Shown: positions 1 through 8,173, numbered from the stretch's first letter. The stretch is DNA of 53,285 bases from an uncultured Eubacterium sp. (GCA_910586445.1 CAJUHV010000022.1:1-53285); one strand, 5' to 3'. The notes: generated from the letters alone by a model not told the origin. Numbers and translations are program-made.

Positions 1-14
1 GGCTAAAGTATAGC

Positions 15-42
15 AGGCTTTTGGAGTTATTCCCAAAAGCCT
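15..42. terminator. Hairpin upstream of the first gene
   Basis: A perfect 10-bp inverted repeat (AGGCTTTTGG at 15-24, CCAAAAGCCT at 33-42) with an 8-base loop. It has no long T tract, so it may end an upstream transcript or be a structured leader. The gene it would terminate lies outside the window. Confidence 0.4.
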
Positions 43-80
43 AATTGAAGTTTAAAGAACGTGGCAGATCGGAGGGTGAT

Positions 81-506
81 ATGGAGGAATTATTGGTTTA
101 TGCAATACTGCTCTATGAGAAGCTTGTAACAGAAAACGAGTATAATAAACGGCTTGATGCGTTATTTCTTAAACATCCGGATAATGATGATTTACTCTAT
201 CTGGAATGGGAAACAGACTTAAAGAAAGCCATTGTTTATATAAGGACACATATTGATTACACGAGTCTTGACTATGAACAGTTTGGCAGAATTTTAACAG
301 GCAGATTACAGGCGGTATACGAAAACTGTTCGGATATCAAATCATTTGCAGGCCGGATGTATGCTTTATGGGAAAGTCTGCCTGGAAATATTCAGAATAC
401 AGAACCCTTTTGGACGCTGAGCTATGCAGATGACCCATTATCATGGGGAGATGAAGAACAGGCCAGATCTATTTATGAACATATGTTTGATTATTATAAG
501 AATTGA
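81..506 (+). CDS. Hypothetical protein, 141 aa, acidic and helical
   Basis: I do not recognise this family. The start at 81 is chosen because GGAGGG at 71-76 precedes the ATG; an in-frame TTG at 45 lacks such a site. The product is small, acidic, rich in Leu, Tyr, Trp and Asp, without signal peptide, membrane segment or cysteine motif. It ends in a Trp-Gly-Asp-Glu-Glu segment and a Tyr-Tyr-Lys-Asn tail. Size, acidity and its position among degraded mobile DNA resemble immunity proteins of polymorphic toxin loci, but that is only inference because the upstream neighbour is outside the window. A hairpin follows it directly. Confidence 0.7.
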   Translation: MEELLVYAILLYEKLVTENEYNKRLDALFLKHPDNDDLLYLEWETDLKKAIVYIRTHIDYTSLDYEQFGRILTGRLQAVYENCSDIKSFAGRMYALWESLPGNIQNTEPFWTLSYADDPLSWGDEEQARSIYEHMFDYYKN

Positions 507-515
507 ACTGATTAA

Positions 516-557
516 AAAGTGCAAAGCAGACCGAGAATGCGATCGGCTTTGCACTTT
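516..557 (+). terminator. Hairpin terminator after the first gene
   Basis: AAAGTGCAAAGC at 516-527 pairs perfectly with GCTTTGCACTTT at 546-557, and an inner CGA/TCG extends the stem. The A-rich left arm and T-ending right arm allow function in both directions. It starts ten bases after the stop codon at 506. Confidence 0.6.
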
Positions 558-829
558 GTCATGCGGCTGAGCGTGTAAAGCGGTTTCATGTAATATCAGA
601 CTGATCCATTTGATTCAGCGGATATATAATAATGAAAGTGGGTATCACGACTGTCTAGGCTTACTATTCTTAGTAATATATGCTATTGATAATACGTACT
701 ATATATAGAAATATAGTCATCAACAGCACAGTACATTGATAATTTAATAAGGCTTTACACCTTTTACATTATCCGCTATGATGATTGCAGCAGCAAATAT
801 ATTATATCTATCATAAAGGCGGTGGAAGA

Positions 830-979
830 ATGGTAGAAGAGATGTTACTTGATGAATGAAAACGAGTTACTATTGATTATTACGTGAACCTGCAGCGCAT
901 TAAAAAAGCTGACACAGGGAACAATCCAGAACTGGAATATCAGTTAAAAGTTTATAGGAACAAATTATCTCCGATCTAA
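830..979 (+). pseudogene. Possible broken small gene of conjugative-element type
   Basis: Reading from ATG 830 gives 9 codons, an in-frame TGA at 857-859, then 39 more open codons to TAA at 977-979. The second part reads Ile-Asp-Tyr-Tyr-Val-Asn-Leu and later Asn-Pro-Glu-Leu-Glu-Tyr-Gln-Leu-Lys-Val. This resembles, from memory, roughly 60-residue hypothetical proteins carried on Clostridia conjugative elements. The internal stop suggests a relic. Family identity is uncertain. Confidence 0.3.
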
Positions 980-1214
980 AAAACAGACTGATTAGAAAGC
1001 TGATTATATAAAAATGACTGCCGGAGCAGGCTGAATTTTAGATCTGAATGAACAAATAAAATAAAGCTCAAGGCACTTTCTAATGTATAGCAAGTTTGCA
1101 CACAATAAAATACGAAAGAGAGCGACCTTGTACGTCAGACTTATTATATAACAAAAATAATCTAATTGGCAGACTGTACCGTTATTTATATATATATATT
1201 TTAAAACTTCTTCC

Positions 1215-1350
1215 ATGCCGGCTATTGAAACATTGGTTCTGCTGGCGCTGTCCATCCTGGCTATGGAGTCGGCGGATTCCATCTGCTCCCTGTACCGGCA
1301 TTTCCTGTCAGGGATTACCCAAAATCACTGAATGCCTTTTAATGTGCCTG
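1215..1350 (+). pseudogene. Transposase N-terminal remnant
   Basis: ATG 1215 opens a 38-codon frame containing Ser-Leu-Tyr-Arg-His-Phe-Leu-Ser-Gly-Ile-Thr-Gln before TGA at 1329. The adjacent frame continues as Lys-Ser-Leu-Asn-Ala-Phe. Joined, these match my recollection of the N-terminus of an IS4-like DDE transposase common in Lachnospiraceae (...SGITQKSLNAFYYACSYAK). The frameshift and missing catalytic part make it a dead fragment. The assignment is by memory of the family, not a search. Confidence 0.35.
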
Positions 1351-1773
1351 TATCTGCATAAGAATGACAGGGACATGTACAGTAAGATTGCGTTTTTGAT
1401 TGGAACAATGTGCCGGATAAGTGAGTCTGCCATATCATGCCGACCCAAAATACACATGTTAGAAAAATTCCGATGACAGATAATGTTTATGCAGTGTTAA
1501 GCGGGTTACATAAATACTTACATAAACTTATGAAAGATAGTGTAAGGCGGGGTGGTATCATAAGCTCCCTTCAATACTGAAAATAAGGTTTTGTGAACTT
1601 ATATAAGGTTATGCGAAAATCATCTAATATTCTCAGTTCTTACAAAACTGTAAGAACTTATGATCCGTTTGTAAAGAAATTGCAAGATCAGGCAGCTATA
1701 CTGTCAGTATCAAGGAAGGCAGCCTTGCGGTGTACATTTACGAACTGCCGGAAAACAGCATATACAGGCACTA

Positions 1774-1981
1774 GAGCGTGTTTGAAAAATCTTTCCCGCG
1801 ATCTGCATTCCCACTTCAAGCTTCTTGGACTACTAGTGTCCAAGATGATGCGGATAATTCATCCCAAATTTAATCAACATAGCCCGCTATGCCTCATAAA
1901 TTTGGGATAAATTCTCCATATCATGCCCGGTGGGTACTAAGTGTGAAGCACATCTCACAGAAAGCATTTTTAAACACGCTC
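1774..1981. mobile_element. MITE copy A, 208 bp, complete, with TA duplication
   Basis: The element starts with GAGCGTGTTTGAAAAAT and ends with its near-perfect inverse (GAGCGTGTTTAAAAAT on the other strand). It is flanked on both sides by TA (1772-1773 and 1982-1983). The interior contains a perfect 12-bp stem, ATCCCAAATTTA with TAAATTTGGGAT. It has no coding capacity for a transposase. A truncated second copy with the same interior lies at 44105-44265, and a shorter relative with similar ends lies at 20679-20785. The ends resemble those of IS5-superfamily elements with TA targets (inference). Copy A ends about 30 bp before the ABC gene at 2014. Confidence 0.8.
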
Positions 1982-2013
1982 TAGGCAGTTTCAAAGAAAG
2001 GGAGCGAAAACGG

Positions 2014-2724
2014 ATGCATATATTACAGTTACAGGATGTTGAAAAAACATATGGCGAAAGGGAGAATCAGGTAAAAGCCCTGCGAAAGGTCAGCCTGCAG
2101 GTTGAGGAGGGAGAGTTTCTTGCTATTGTAGGTACTTCCGGTTCTGGAAAATCTACGCTTTTAAATCTGATCGGCGGGCTGGATACGCCTACGCAGGGAA
2201 AGATTTTTATAAAGGATAAGGAGATTGGTTCTTTGAGCAGAAAAGAACTGACGATTTTCCGCAGGAGAAATATTGGTTTTGTGTTTCAAAATTACAGCCT
2301 GATGCCGGTACTGAATGTCTATGATAATGTAGCTCTGCCAGTTACATTTGACAGGGGGAAACATTTAAACCGTGCGTATTTGGAAACGCTTCTGCGCGAG
2401 CTTGGGATCTGGGAGAAGAGGAAAAAGTATCCAAATGAATTATCAGGCGGGCAGCAGCAGAGAGTAGCGATCGCAAGGGCACTGATCAGTAAGCCTGCGA
2501 TGCTGCTGTGCGATGAGCCGACAGGGAATCTGGATTCTGCAACTACAGTTGAAGTGATCGGGCTGCTGAAAGCAAGCTGCCGTAAATACAGGCAGACGAT
2601 TCTTATGGTGACGCATAATGAAGCGATTGCACAGACATGTGACAGGGTTATCCATATTGAAGATGGGCAGATTGCTGCACAGAGGCAGATTTTTCCGGCG
2701 AAAGGCGGTGAGGGCGTATGCTGA
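2014..2724 (+). CDS. ABC transporter ATP-binding protein (MacB/LolD type)
   Basis: A 236-residue ATPase energising the FtsX-like permease encoded next. Walker A is GTSGSGKST (about residues 40-48), the Q-loop is in FVFQNYSLMP, the signature is LSGGQQQR, and Walker B is MLLCDEP followed by TGNLDS; the switch histidine is in VTHN. ATG 2014 is preferred because AAAGGGAG lies nine bases upstream and the frame before it runs into MITE DNA. The stop overlaps the permease start (2718-2724), implying translational coupling. The substrate is unknown; the family handles lipoproteins, peptides or antibiotics. The promoter must lie in or before the MITE. Confidence 0.9.
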   Translation: MHILQLQDVEKTYGERENQVKALRKVSLQVEEGEFLAIVGTSGSGKSTLLNLIGGLDTPTQGKIFIKDKEIGSLSRKELTIFRRRNIGFVFQNYSLMPVLNVYDNVALPVTFDRGKHLNRAYLETLLRELGIWEKRKKYPNELSGGQQQRVAIARALISKPAMLLCDEPTGNLDSATTVEVIGLLKASCRKYRQTILMVTHNEAIAQTCDRVIHIEDGQIAAQRQIFPAKGGEGVC

Positions 2725-5378
2725 AGCTGGCATGGAAGTATATGAGATATTATAAAAAGCAGACATCTGCAATATTTACTGCGATACTGCTGACAGCAGC
2801 GCTGCTTTCGGGGATAAGTTCTTTAATCTACAGCAGCCAGAAGAGTGATCTGGCAAACAGCAAAATGATCTACGGCGACTGGCATTATTATGTGCAGGCG
2901 GATCAGGAGGTGTGTCAGACTATGCAGAACAAGAAACAGGAAGATGGCTATAGCCTGGATCAATGCGCCAGGATGGATGTCAGGGATGTGGTTTCAAAGC
3001 CGTATAAGATCTATTTTATCTATGCGGATGAGGCTTACAGGCAGATGATGCACAGAGATCTGCTGGAGGGTTCGTATCCAAAAAAGGCAGATGAGATTGC
3101 GGCTGACCGGTATGTGCTTGGAAACCTTGGATTTTCCGGCGGCATTGGGGATTCTGTTTCTGTAGGCGGGCGGGATTATATTGTGACTGGAATATTAAAA
3201 AGCAGATGGGCAGCCGGCACGGGTGATATGGAGGTTTTTGTAAGCGATTCATCTGCAGGAAGAGGGAGCCGGACATTTTTATATATCCGCTTTCATGAAC
3301 AGAAAAAATTGTATAAGCAGCTGGAGGCATTTCAAAAAGCATATGCGGTTTCTTCTGACCGGATCGAGGCAAATGACGAAGTAATCAAATATCTGGGCGG
3401 AGAAAAGCCGGACAGTATCTGGGATATTGTAACATTTGCCGTGACGCAGGAGGATGGGAATTTTACTTATATCGTGCTCAAGCTGCAGAGCGAATATAAT
3501 CTGGCTTATTACGGCATGATTTTTCTATTGTGCCTGTTCAGCCTGTTCGTTGTATACAGTGTGTTCAGCATTTCGGTATCCAAAAGGACTTCGGAATACG
3601 GAATGCTGCAGACGCTTGGCATATGTGAGTCACAGATCGGCAGGACGCTGATTTTGGAATTGTGGATGCTTTTTATCATAGGATATCCGTCGGGGTGCCT
3701 ATTGGGCAACGGTATTTTAAGGCTTGCCTATCAAAAATTAAACGGCGTGTTTGGAGGGAAAGGTGTAAGCACCGTGACGCAGCAGTTATCTGTGGCAGAC
3801 CAGACGCTTGCAGAAGGCACGAAAGCGGCTGAGTACTTCTGTGCATGGGAGGCGGTCTGGGCAGGATTTGTATTTTTGCTGTTTTCGCTTGCAGCGGTGG
3901 GACTGGCCGTAATCCGTTCCATGCGCAGGAAGTCTTTAAAAGAGGCGATGAGCGGGGATATGTCCTATGCGAAAAAAAGAAAGATTTATGCACTGCGGGA
4001 TGTAAATATGGCACGAATTGTAGTAAGGAAATTTATGTTTTCGAACAAAAAGAAGGTCATTGCAATTCTGCTGTCATTATCAGTCGGCGGATGCATTTTT
4101 TTATGCACGACTTACATGATCGAAAACCTGAAGGTGCATGCTGAATTATCCCTGCAGTCGGATGACGGGCTTGGATTTGATTACAAGATTTTGTTGAAAT
4201 CGACATCGCTGCAGGATACAATTCCTAAGGCAGCTGCAGAGCAGATCAAAAGCATGCCAAAGCTGGAGGCTGCATATGCAACAAAATATATGATGGGAGA
4301 GCTGCAGCTTGACAGGGATGAATTTTTAGCAGATGAAAACTGGAGCGAATATTTTGATTACCAAAATGCCGATCCTTATTTTGTGCAGCAGTATGGCGGT
4401 ATCTGTGTTGAACGGGAGGACGGAACATACGGGATTAAGTATGATGTTTATGGCTATGATGAAGGGCTGATCAGCCGGCTGGAGGATTTTGTGCTGGAGG
4501 GCGAGATTGACTTAGACCAGATAAAAGCAGGCAATCAGGTGATTGCAGCAGCAAATATGGACGGTCAGGGCAATTATTATTTCTATGGAAAAAAGCCGGG
4601 AGATATCATCACGCTGCGTGTGCCGAAGCAGGATCACTATAGTGACCGGCTGTTAAAATTCCAGAGCAGAAAAGACCGCTATATTGAAAAACAATTTGAA
4701 ATCGCAGCGATTGTCAGCAGGCCGCTGGCAAAGGAAGAAGGCTTTTTAAATACCGGCAGCTGGAAAAATGCGCAGAGCATTTTTATGTTAAACCAGCAGA
4801 TGGAACAGAATTTTGGCGTTACAGATTACAGCTTTATCAATGCCACGCCTAAGGCAGCTGAAGATACGGATCAGGTAAGCAGCCAGCTGCTGCAGGCGAT
4901 ACAGGATCTGCCCAAAGCGGTTCTGCAGGATTATACGGCGGCAATTAAGACGCAGAAAAATTATTTGAGGCAGCAGCAGATCTTTTTTTACGGCATTGCA
5001 GTAAGCCTTTTGATGATCAGCCTGCTCCATATTGCAAACAGCATGAATTATACGATTCTGGCGCGAAGGCGGGAATATGGGATTTTGCGGGCGATGGGAA
5101 TTACAGAGGCCGGATTTTATCGGATGATACTTTATACGGGCATTTTATATGGACTGCTTGCAGATGTATGGATGTTTCTTATTTATCATCTGCTGCTTCG
5201 GCAGGTGATGGATTATTACATGACGCATGTAACGCAGTTTCTGCATCTGCAGGCAGGAGTGCCGGGAGCTGTTTTAGCCGGGATTATGGTTTTGAATGTT
5301 GTGATTTCAGCTGCTGCGGTGATGTTTCCGGCTTGGAAGATGGCGAAGGAGGATGTCGTGTGTGAGATTGCCGGGTAG
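2718..5378 (+). CDS. FtsX-like ABC permease, 886 aa
   Basis: Membrane partner of the preceding ATPase. It has one N-terminal membrane segment (about residues 16-38) and a long extracytoplasmic domain to about 260. Three segments follow at roughly 262-290, 308-332 and 375-398, the typical FtsX core with Ser-Lys-Arg-Thr-Ser-Glu-Tyr-Gly-Met-Leu-Gln-Thr-Leu-Gly. This arrangement repeats: one segment near 447-468, a large external domain, then three segments near 760-785, 805-830 and 855-880. The second core carries ARRREYGILRAMGIT. Such duplicated permeases are known in Firmicutes for peptide or antibiotic response exporters; the actual substrate cannot be read from sequence. Confidence 0.9.
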   Translation: MLKLAWKYMRYYKKQTSAIFTAILLTAALLSGISSLIYSSQKSDLANSKMIYGDWHYYVQADQEVCQTMQNKKQEDGYSLDQCARMDVRDVVSKPYKIYFIYADEAYRQMMHRDLLEGSYPKKADEIAADRYVLGNLGFSGGIGDSVSVGGRDYIVTGILKSRWAAGTGDMEVFVSDSSAGRGSRTFLYIRFHEQKKLYKQLEAFQKAYAVSSDRIEANDEVIKYLGGEKPDSIWDIVTFAVTQEDGNFTYIVLKLQSEYNLAYYGMIFLLCLFSLFVVYSVFSISVSKRTSEYGMLQTLGICESQIGRTLILELWMLFIIGYPSGCLLGNGILRLAYQKLNGVFGGKGVSTVTQQLSVADQTLAEGTKAAEYFCAWEAVWAGFVFLLFSLAAVGLAVIRSMRRKSLKEAMSGDMSYAKKRKIYALRDVNMARIVVRKFMFSNKKKVIAILLSLSVGGCIFLCTTYMIENLKVHAELSLQSDDGLGFDYKILLKSTSLQDTIPKAAAEQIKSMPKLEAAYATKYMMGELQLDRDEFLADENWSEYFDYQNADPYFVQQYGGICVEREDGTYGIKYDVYGYDEGLISRLEDFVLEGEIDLDQIKAGNQVIAAANMDGQGNYYFYGKKPGDIITLRVPKQDHYSDRLLKFQSRKDRYIEKQFEIAAIVSRPLAKEEGFLNTGSWKNAQSIFMLNQQMEQNFGVTDYSFINATPKAAEDTDQVSSQLLQAIQDLPKAVLQDYTAAIKTQKNYLRQQQIFFYGIAVSLLMISLLHIANSMNYTILARRREYGILRAMGITEAGFYRMILYTGILYGLLADVWMFLIYHLLLRQVMDYYMTHVTQFLHLQAGVPGAVLAGIMVLNVVISAAAVMFPAWKMAKEDVVCEIAG

Positions 5379-5388
5379 ATTGAAAAAA

Positions 5389-5536
5389 CAGAGCATTCAG
5401 AAAAACAGTGAAACGGAAATAAGAGTCGAGAATCTTGCAAAAGCAGCATGGAAGTAAAACAGCAGAGCATTCGAAACAGCAACGCATCAGAAATAAGAGT
5501 CAGCGCATATTCATCAGCCGGCAGAGCAGTATAAAC
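5389..5536. repeat. Imperfect 74-bp tandem duplication in spacer
   Basis: CAGAGCATTC occurs at 5389 and 5463, and GAAATAAGAGTC at 5416 and 5490, both offset by 74 bases; the sequence between is related but diverged. The block is T-poor and A-rich on the plus strand and has no open frame with a ribosome site. It fills the gap between the permease stop and the promoter at 5548. Confidence 0.55.
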
Positions 5537-5547
5537 AGCAGGGTATC

Positions 5548-5577
5548 TTGACAATCATACAGGCAGATGTGTATAAT
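5548..5577 (+). promoter_or_regulatory. Sigma-A promoter for the DUF1835 gene
   Basis: Consensus TTGACA at 5548-5553 and TATAAT at 5572-5577, spaced 18 bp. Transcription would start near 5584, giving a leader of about 130 bases before the start codon at 5718. Confidence 0.75.
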
Positions 5578-5717
5578 TGTTTAAAATTAAGCAGCATGCA
5601 AACCAAATTAAAGCTGAGGTTTCATACAGTCTGACCTGCATCCGCGCAGTGCAATATTTTGGCGGAAACGGGATTTGCCGGCAGGCAGATCAGCACAAAC
5701 AAAAACAGGAGGATACA

Positions 5718-6602
5718 ATGATCGAAGTACTGTTCGCTGAAAGCGAGGCGGCGTCTGTGAAAGCTGCAAAGAGCATGGCAGCGAAATATGCTGTCTGCTC
5801 AAAAACAATTCAGACCGTTTCGGGGCCGGCTTCTGTATGGGTTTCGCATAAAAAGAAGCCGCAGAATTATCTGGAGGGGAATGCGGAGGAAGTGGTCTGT
5901 CTTGGATTTATGCTGGATATTGGAGATATAAAACAAGCAGCAGACAGCAGTTACCGAAAAGAACTGATACATTCTATGTATGAACAGGAGCAGTGGGGAA
6001 AAGAATATGTGGATAAGGAGCTGTTAGATGTTTATGCAGGCGAGCTGGCACGTCTGAAGCAGTATCTGGCAGATCAGCAGCAGATTCGAATATGGTACGG
6101 TGATGCACCGTATTCCCGGTGCGGCTTTTATCATGTATGCTCCCTGCTGCGGAATTATACAAACGAAGTCTATGTGGTCAAGCTGCCGGAATACATTGTG
6201 CGGGAAGACGGTGTGATAATATCGTATAAAAATTGGGGAGAGGTAGCCTCGGAAGAACTGGCTTCGTTTCTGCCATATGAAAAGAAGCTGTCCAAAGAAG
6301 AAGTGCGGATGAATGCATGTCATTGGAGCGGCCTTGCAGAGGATAACAGTCCCCTGCGGGCTATGGTCAGTGGAGAATTGATCGGTGTTCCGATAGACTT
6401 TTATGATTTTCTGATATGGAAAAGACTGACCCATGCACCAGTCAAAGAAGCACGGCTGATCGGAGATCTTCTGGGCAGCAGCCGGATCAGCATAGGGGAC
6501 TGGTGGTATGCATCAAGGATTGAGCATTATATCAAAAAAGGTGTAATCAGGGTAGTGGAAGATTCAAAGAATAAATATGCAAGGGTAATCTGCCTGCAGT
6601 GA
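5718..6602 (+). CDS. DUF1835/DUF3658 domain protein, 294 aa
   Basis: A cytosolic protein of unknown function. The N-terminal half has the DUF1835 pattern, starting Met-Ile-Glu-Val-Leu-Phe-Ala-Glu-Ser-Glu-Ala, with Glu-Val-Val-Cys-Leu-Gly-Phe-Met-Leu-Asp-Ile-Gly-Asp-Ile near residue 60 and IRIWYGDAPYSRCGFYHVC near residue 120. The C-terminal DUF3658 part includes ENSPLRAM-like EDNSPLRAM and GDWWYASRIE. ATG 5718 follows AGGAGG at 5708-5713; the upstream in-frame extension lacks family similarity and contains the 5' leader. It is monocistronic between a strong promoter and a convergent regulator gene. Confidence 0.85.
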   Translation: MIEVLFAESEAASVKAAKSMAAKYAVCSKTIQTVSGPASVWVSHKKKPQNYLEGNAEEVVCLGFMLDIGDIKQAADSSYRKELIHSMYEQEQWGKEYVDKELLDVYAGELARLKQYLADQQQIRIWYGDAPYSRCGFYHVCSLLRNYTNEVYVVKLPEYIVREDGVIISYKNWGEVASEELASFLPYEKKLSKEEVRMNACHWSGLAEDNSPLRAMVSGELIGVPIDFYDFLIWKRLTHAPVKEARLIGDLLGSSRISIGDWWYASRIEHYIKKGVIRVVEDSKNKYARVICLQ

Positions 6603-6639
6603 TCGGCAGATTTCAAAAAAGCAGGGCAGGTGTATATGA

Positions 6640-6665
6640 GGGGACTATTTATGCAGCAGTCCCCG
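6640..6665. terminator. Short hairpin between convergent genes
   Basis: GGGGACT at 6640-6646 pairs with AGTCCCC at 6659-6665. It overlaps the 3' end of the minus-strand XRE gene and lies 38 bases after the DUF1835 stop. The T tract is poor, so termination strength is doubtful. Confidence 0.35.
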
Positions 6666-6968
6666 CACAAAAATATTGACTAAATTTTTTTCAGATTCAT
6701 CTAGCTCTGCCCATGTATCCAACACATGCTTTTGTTCGTCTGACAGGTCTGGCAGTTTATCCCCCTCTTGAAAAAACTGGGATAATGTAATGCCCAGGCC
6801 GTCGCAGATTCTTGACAGTGTGATGATATTCGGCAGGCTTTTTTTTGTCATTAGATTTGACAGCGTGGACTGCTGGATTCCGGTTAATTTGGACAATTTG
6901 TATCTGCTGATCTTTTTTCTGCTGCAGAGCTCGTTGAGCCTGTCAGTTATAAAATCCTCTACAAGCAA
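6645..6968 (-). CDS. XRE-family helix-turn-helix regulator, 107 aa
   Basis: A small Cro/CI-type DNA-binding protein. The HTH spans about residues 18-60 (SRYKLSKLTGIQQSTLSNLMTKKSLPNI then a Leu-Ser-Arg-Ile-Cys-Asp-Gly-Leu-Gly-Ile helix). A charged C-terminal extension, Leu-Ser-Asp-Glu-Gln-Lys-His-Val-Leu-Asp-Thr-Trp, is typical of a Clostridia subgroup. The start is TTG (6966-6968 on the plus strand), with GAGGTG eight bases upstream. Two ATTCNGAAT palindromes in the upstream region suggest autoregulation and possible control of the divergent broken ybaK. Confidence 0.85.
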   Translation of the reverse strand: MLVEDFITDRLNELCSRKKISRYKLSKLTGIQQSTLSNLMTKKSLPNIITLSRICDGLGITLSQFFQEGDKLPDLSDEQKHVLDTWAELDESEKNLVNIFVRGLLHK

Positions 6969-6983
6969 GTATGCTACACCTCA

Positions 6984-7026
6984 ATTCTGAATGTTGGTGG
7001 TATTATAATACACTTATATTCGGAAT
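6984..7026. promoter_or_regulatory. Paired ATTCNGAAT palindromes, candidate XRE operators
   Basis: ATTCTGAAT at 6984-6992 and ATTCGGAAT at 7018-7026 have centres 34 bp apart and flank an AT-rich TATTATAAT segment resembling a -10 box. They lie just upstream of the minus-strand XRE gene. Binding is inferred from symmetry and position. Confidence 0.45.
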
Positions 7027-7138
7027 TTTATTAGTAGGAAAATCATGAAGTGATATACTGCTCAATTATGTAGTATAATGTCCGGCAAGGGGAGGGCAGA
7101 ATGAAAATTTACAGACAGCTTTTATATAAGGAGAAAAA

Positions 7139-7462
7139 ATGGCAATCGATAAGGAAAGGAAGACCGGATTTTAGAATCAGACGTATCAAGCGCTGCGGCA
7201 GGGCCTGCAGCTGCAGCCCTTAACTGTAAAACGAAAAGGATCGCAAAGACACTGTCTTTTATGGGCAACGGCCATGCAGTAGGCGGAGTATGTCCGTTTG
7301 CGGTAAATGAGGGTGTTAAAGTGTATCTGGATGTTTCTTTAAAACGTTTTTGAGAACGTATTTCCCGCGTGCGGCAGCTCAAACAGCGCAATCCAGCTTA
7401 CAATATCCGAATTAGAACAATATTCTGGATATGCAGGCCGGGCAGATGTATGTAAGGTGTAG
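7139..7462 (+). pseudogene. ybaK: ybaK/ebsC (Cys-tRNA(Pro) deacylase) pseudogene
   Basis: A relic of the YbaK family, which hydrolyses mischarged Cys-tRNA(Pro). ATG 7139 follows AAGGAG and begins Met-Ala-Ile-Asp-Lys, then shifts frame. A second frame gives Arg-Ile-Ala-Lys-Thr-Leu-Ser-Phe-Met, and directly after it Gly-His-Ala-Val-Gly-Gly-Val-Cys-Pro-Phe and Gly-Val-Lys-Val-Tyr-Leu-Asp-Val-Ser-Leu-Lys-Arg-Phe. In normal members about 40 residues separate these motifs, so an internal deletion is evident. A stop near 7353 and another frameshift lead to Ala-Cys-Gly-Ser-Ser-like sequence ending Asp-Val-Cys-Lys-Val at 7462. A TATAAT at about 7071 may be its old promoter. Identification rests on remembered family motifs. 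Confidence 0.7.
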
Positions 7463-7491
7463 GCAGAAGCAAAAGGATGTGAGGCAGTTTT

Positions 7492-8154
7492 ATGGCAAAT
7501 ATTTTGATTGTAGAAGACGAAAAAAATATGCAGGACATTATTGCTGCATATATGACCAAGGGCGGGCACACCTGTTTTGTGGCTGATGACGGTGTGGAGG
7601 CATTACTGGCTTTGAAAAATAACCCGATGGATTTTATGATCTTAGACCTGATGCTGCCCCATCTCGATGGTTTTTCGGTCTGCAGGGTGGCCAGAGAAAT
7701 GGGAAATATGCCGATTTTGATGCTGACTGCCAAAAGTGAGGAGGCAGACAAGCTAAAGGGATACGAATACGGTGCAGATGACTACATGACTAAACCATTC
7801 AGCCCCAAGATTCTTTTAGCCAAAGTAAATGCGCTGCTGCGCCGTTCGATGTCTGTCAGCCCGGATACATTGAGCGCCGGAAAGATTATGATCATGCCGT
7901 CTTTGCATAAAGTCTTTTTGGACGGGCAGGAAATTGTGCTGACACACAAGGAATATGAGCTGCTTTCTCTGTTTATGGCACATCCGGGACAGGTATTTAC
8001 AAGAGATCAGCTGTTAAACCGGATCTGGGGATATGATTTTGAAGGAACTACCCGTACGATTGATACGCATATCAAGACACTGCGGCAGAAGCTGGGCAGT
8101 GAGGGACGGCGGATCGTTACACTGATCCGGTCAGGTTATAAATTAGAGAAATGA
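7492..8154 (+). CDS. OmpR-family response regulator, 220 aa
   Basis: The receiver domain (1-115) has acidic residues Glu8-Asp9, phospho-acceptor Asp52 in LDLMLP, Thr79 region LMLTAKS and Lys101 in the MTKPFSP motif. A winged-helix DNA-binding domain (about 130-220) includes TRDQLLNRIWGYDFEG and TIDTHIKTLRQKLG. It is followed four bases later by its sensor kinase, then by an ABC exporter operon. The direct repeats at 9407-9443 in front of that exporter are the obvious candidate target. Confidence 0.93.
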   Translation: MANILIVEDEKNMQDIIAAYMTKGGHTCFVADDGVEALLALKNNPMDFMILDLMLPHLDGFSVCRVAREMGNMPILMLTAKSEEADKLKGYEYGADDYMTKPFSPKILLAKVNALLRRSMSVSPDTLSAGKIMIMPSLHKVFLDGQEIVLTHKEYELLSLFMAHPGQVFTRDQLLNRIWGYDFEGTTRTIDTHIKTLRQKLGSEGRRIVTLIRSGYKLEK

Positions 8155-8173
8155 TTATATGCGAGGTGAAAGC

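Larger units (their letters stand above)
560..1770. other. Degenerate non-coding region with gene fragments
   Basis: About 1.2 kb without a convincing intact gene. Candidate open frames here lack ribosome sites and known composition. It holds two recognisable fragments, listed separately, and a perfect hairpin at 1635-1658 (AGTTCTTACA, 4-base loop, TGTAAGAACT). The remainder looks like decayed intergenic or mobile DNA ending at the MITE. Confidence 0.5.

Noticed and set aside
1096..1476. 126-codon plus-strand frame
   Set aside because: No ribosome site, Cys/Arg/Trp-rich composition unlike real proteins, and it crosses the transposase remnant in another frame.
1593..1910. 105-codon plus-strand frame
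   Set aside because: It runs into the MITE terminal repeat and internal stem, so it is a chance reading of repeat DNA.
3016..3372. Minus-strand frame inside the FtsX-like permease
   Set aside because: It shadows a well-supported gene, with no ribosome site and poor composition.
7101..7209. Small frame upstream of the ybaK relic (ATG 7101)
   Set aside because: Overlaps the relic in another frame and shows no family similarity; GGGAGGG upstream is noted but not enough.
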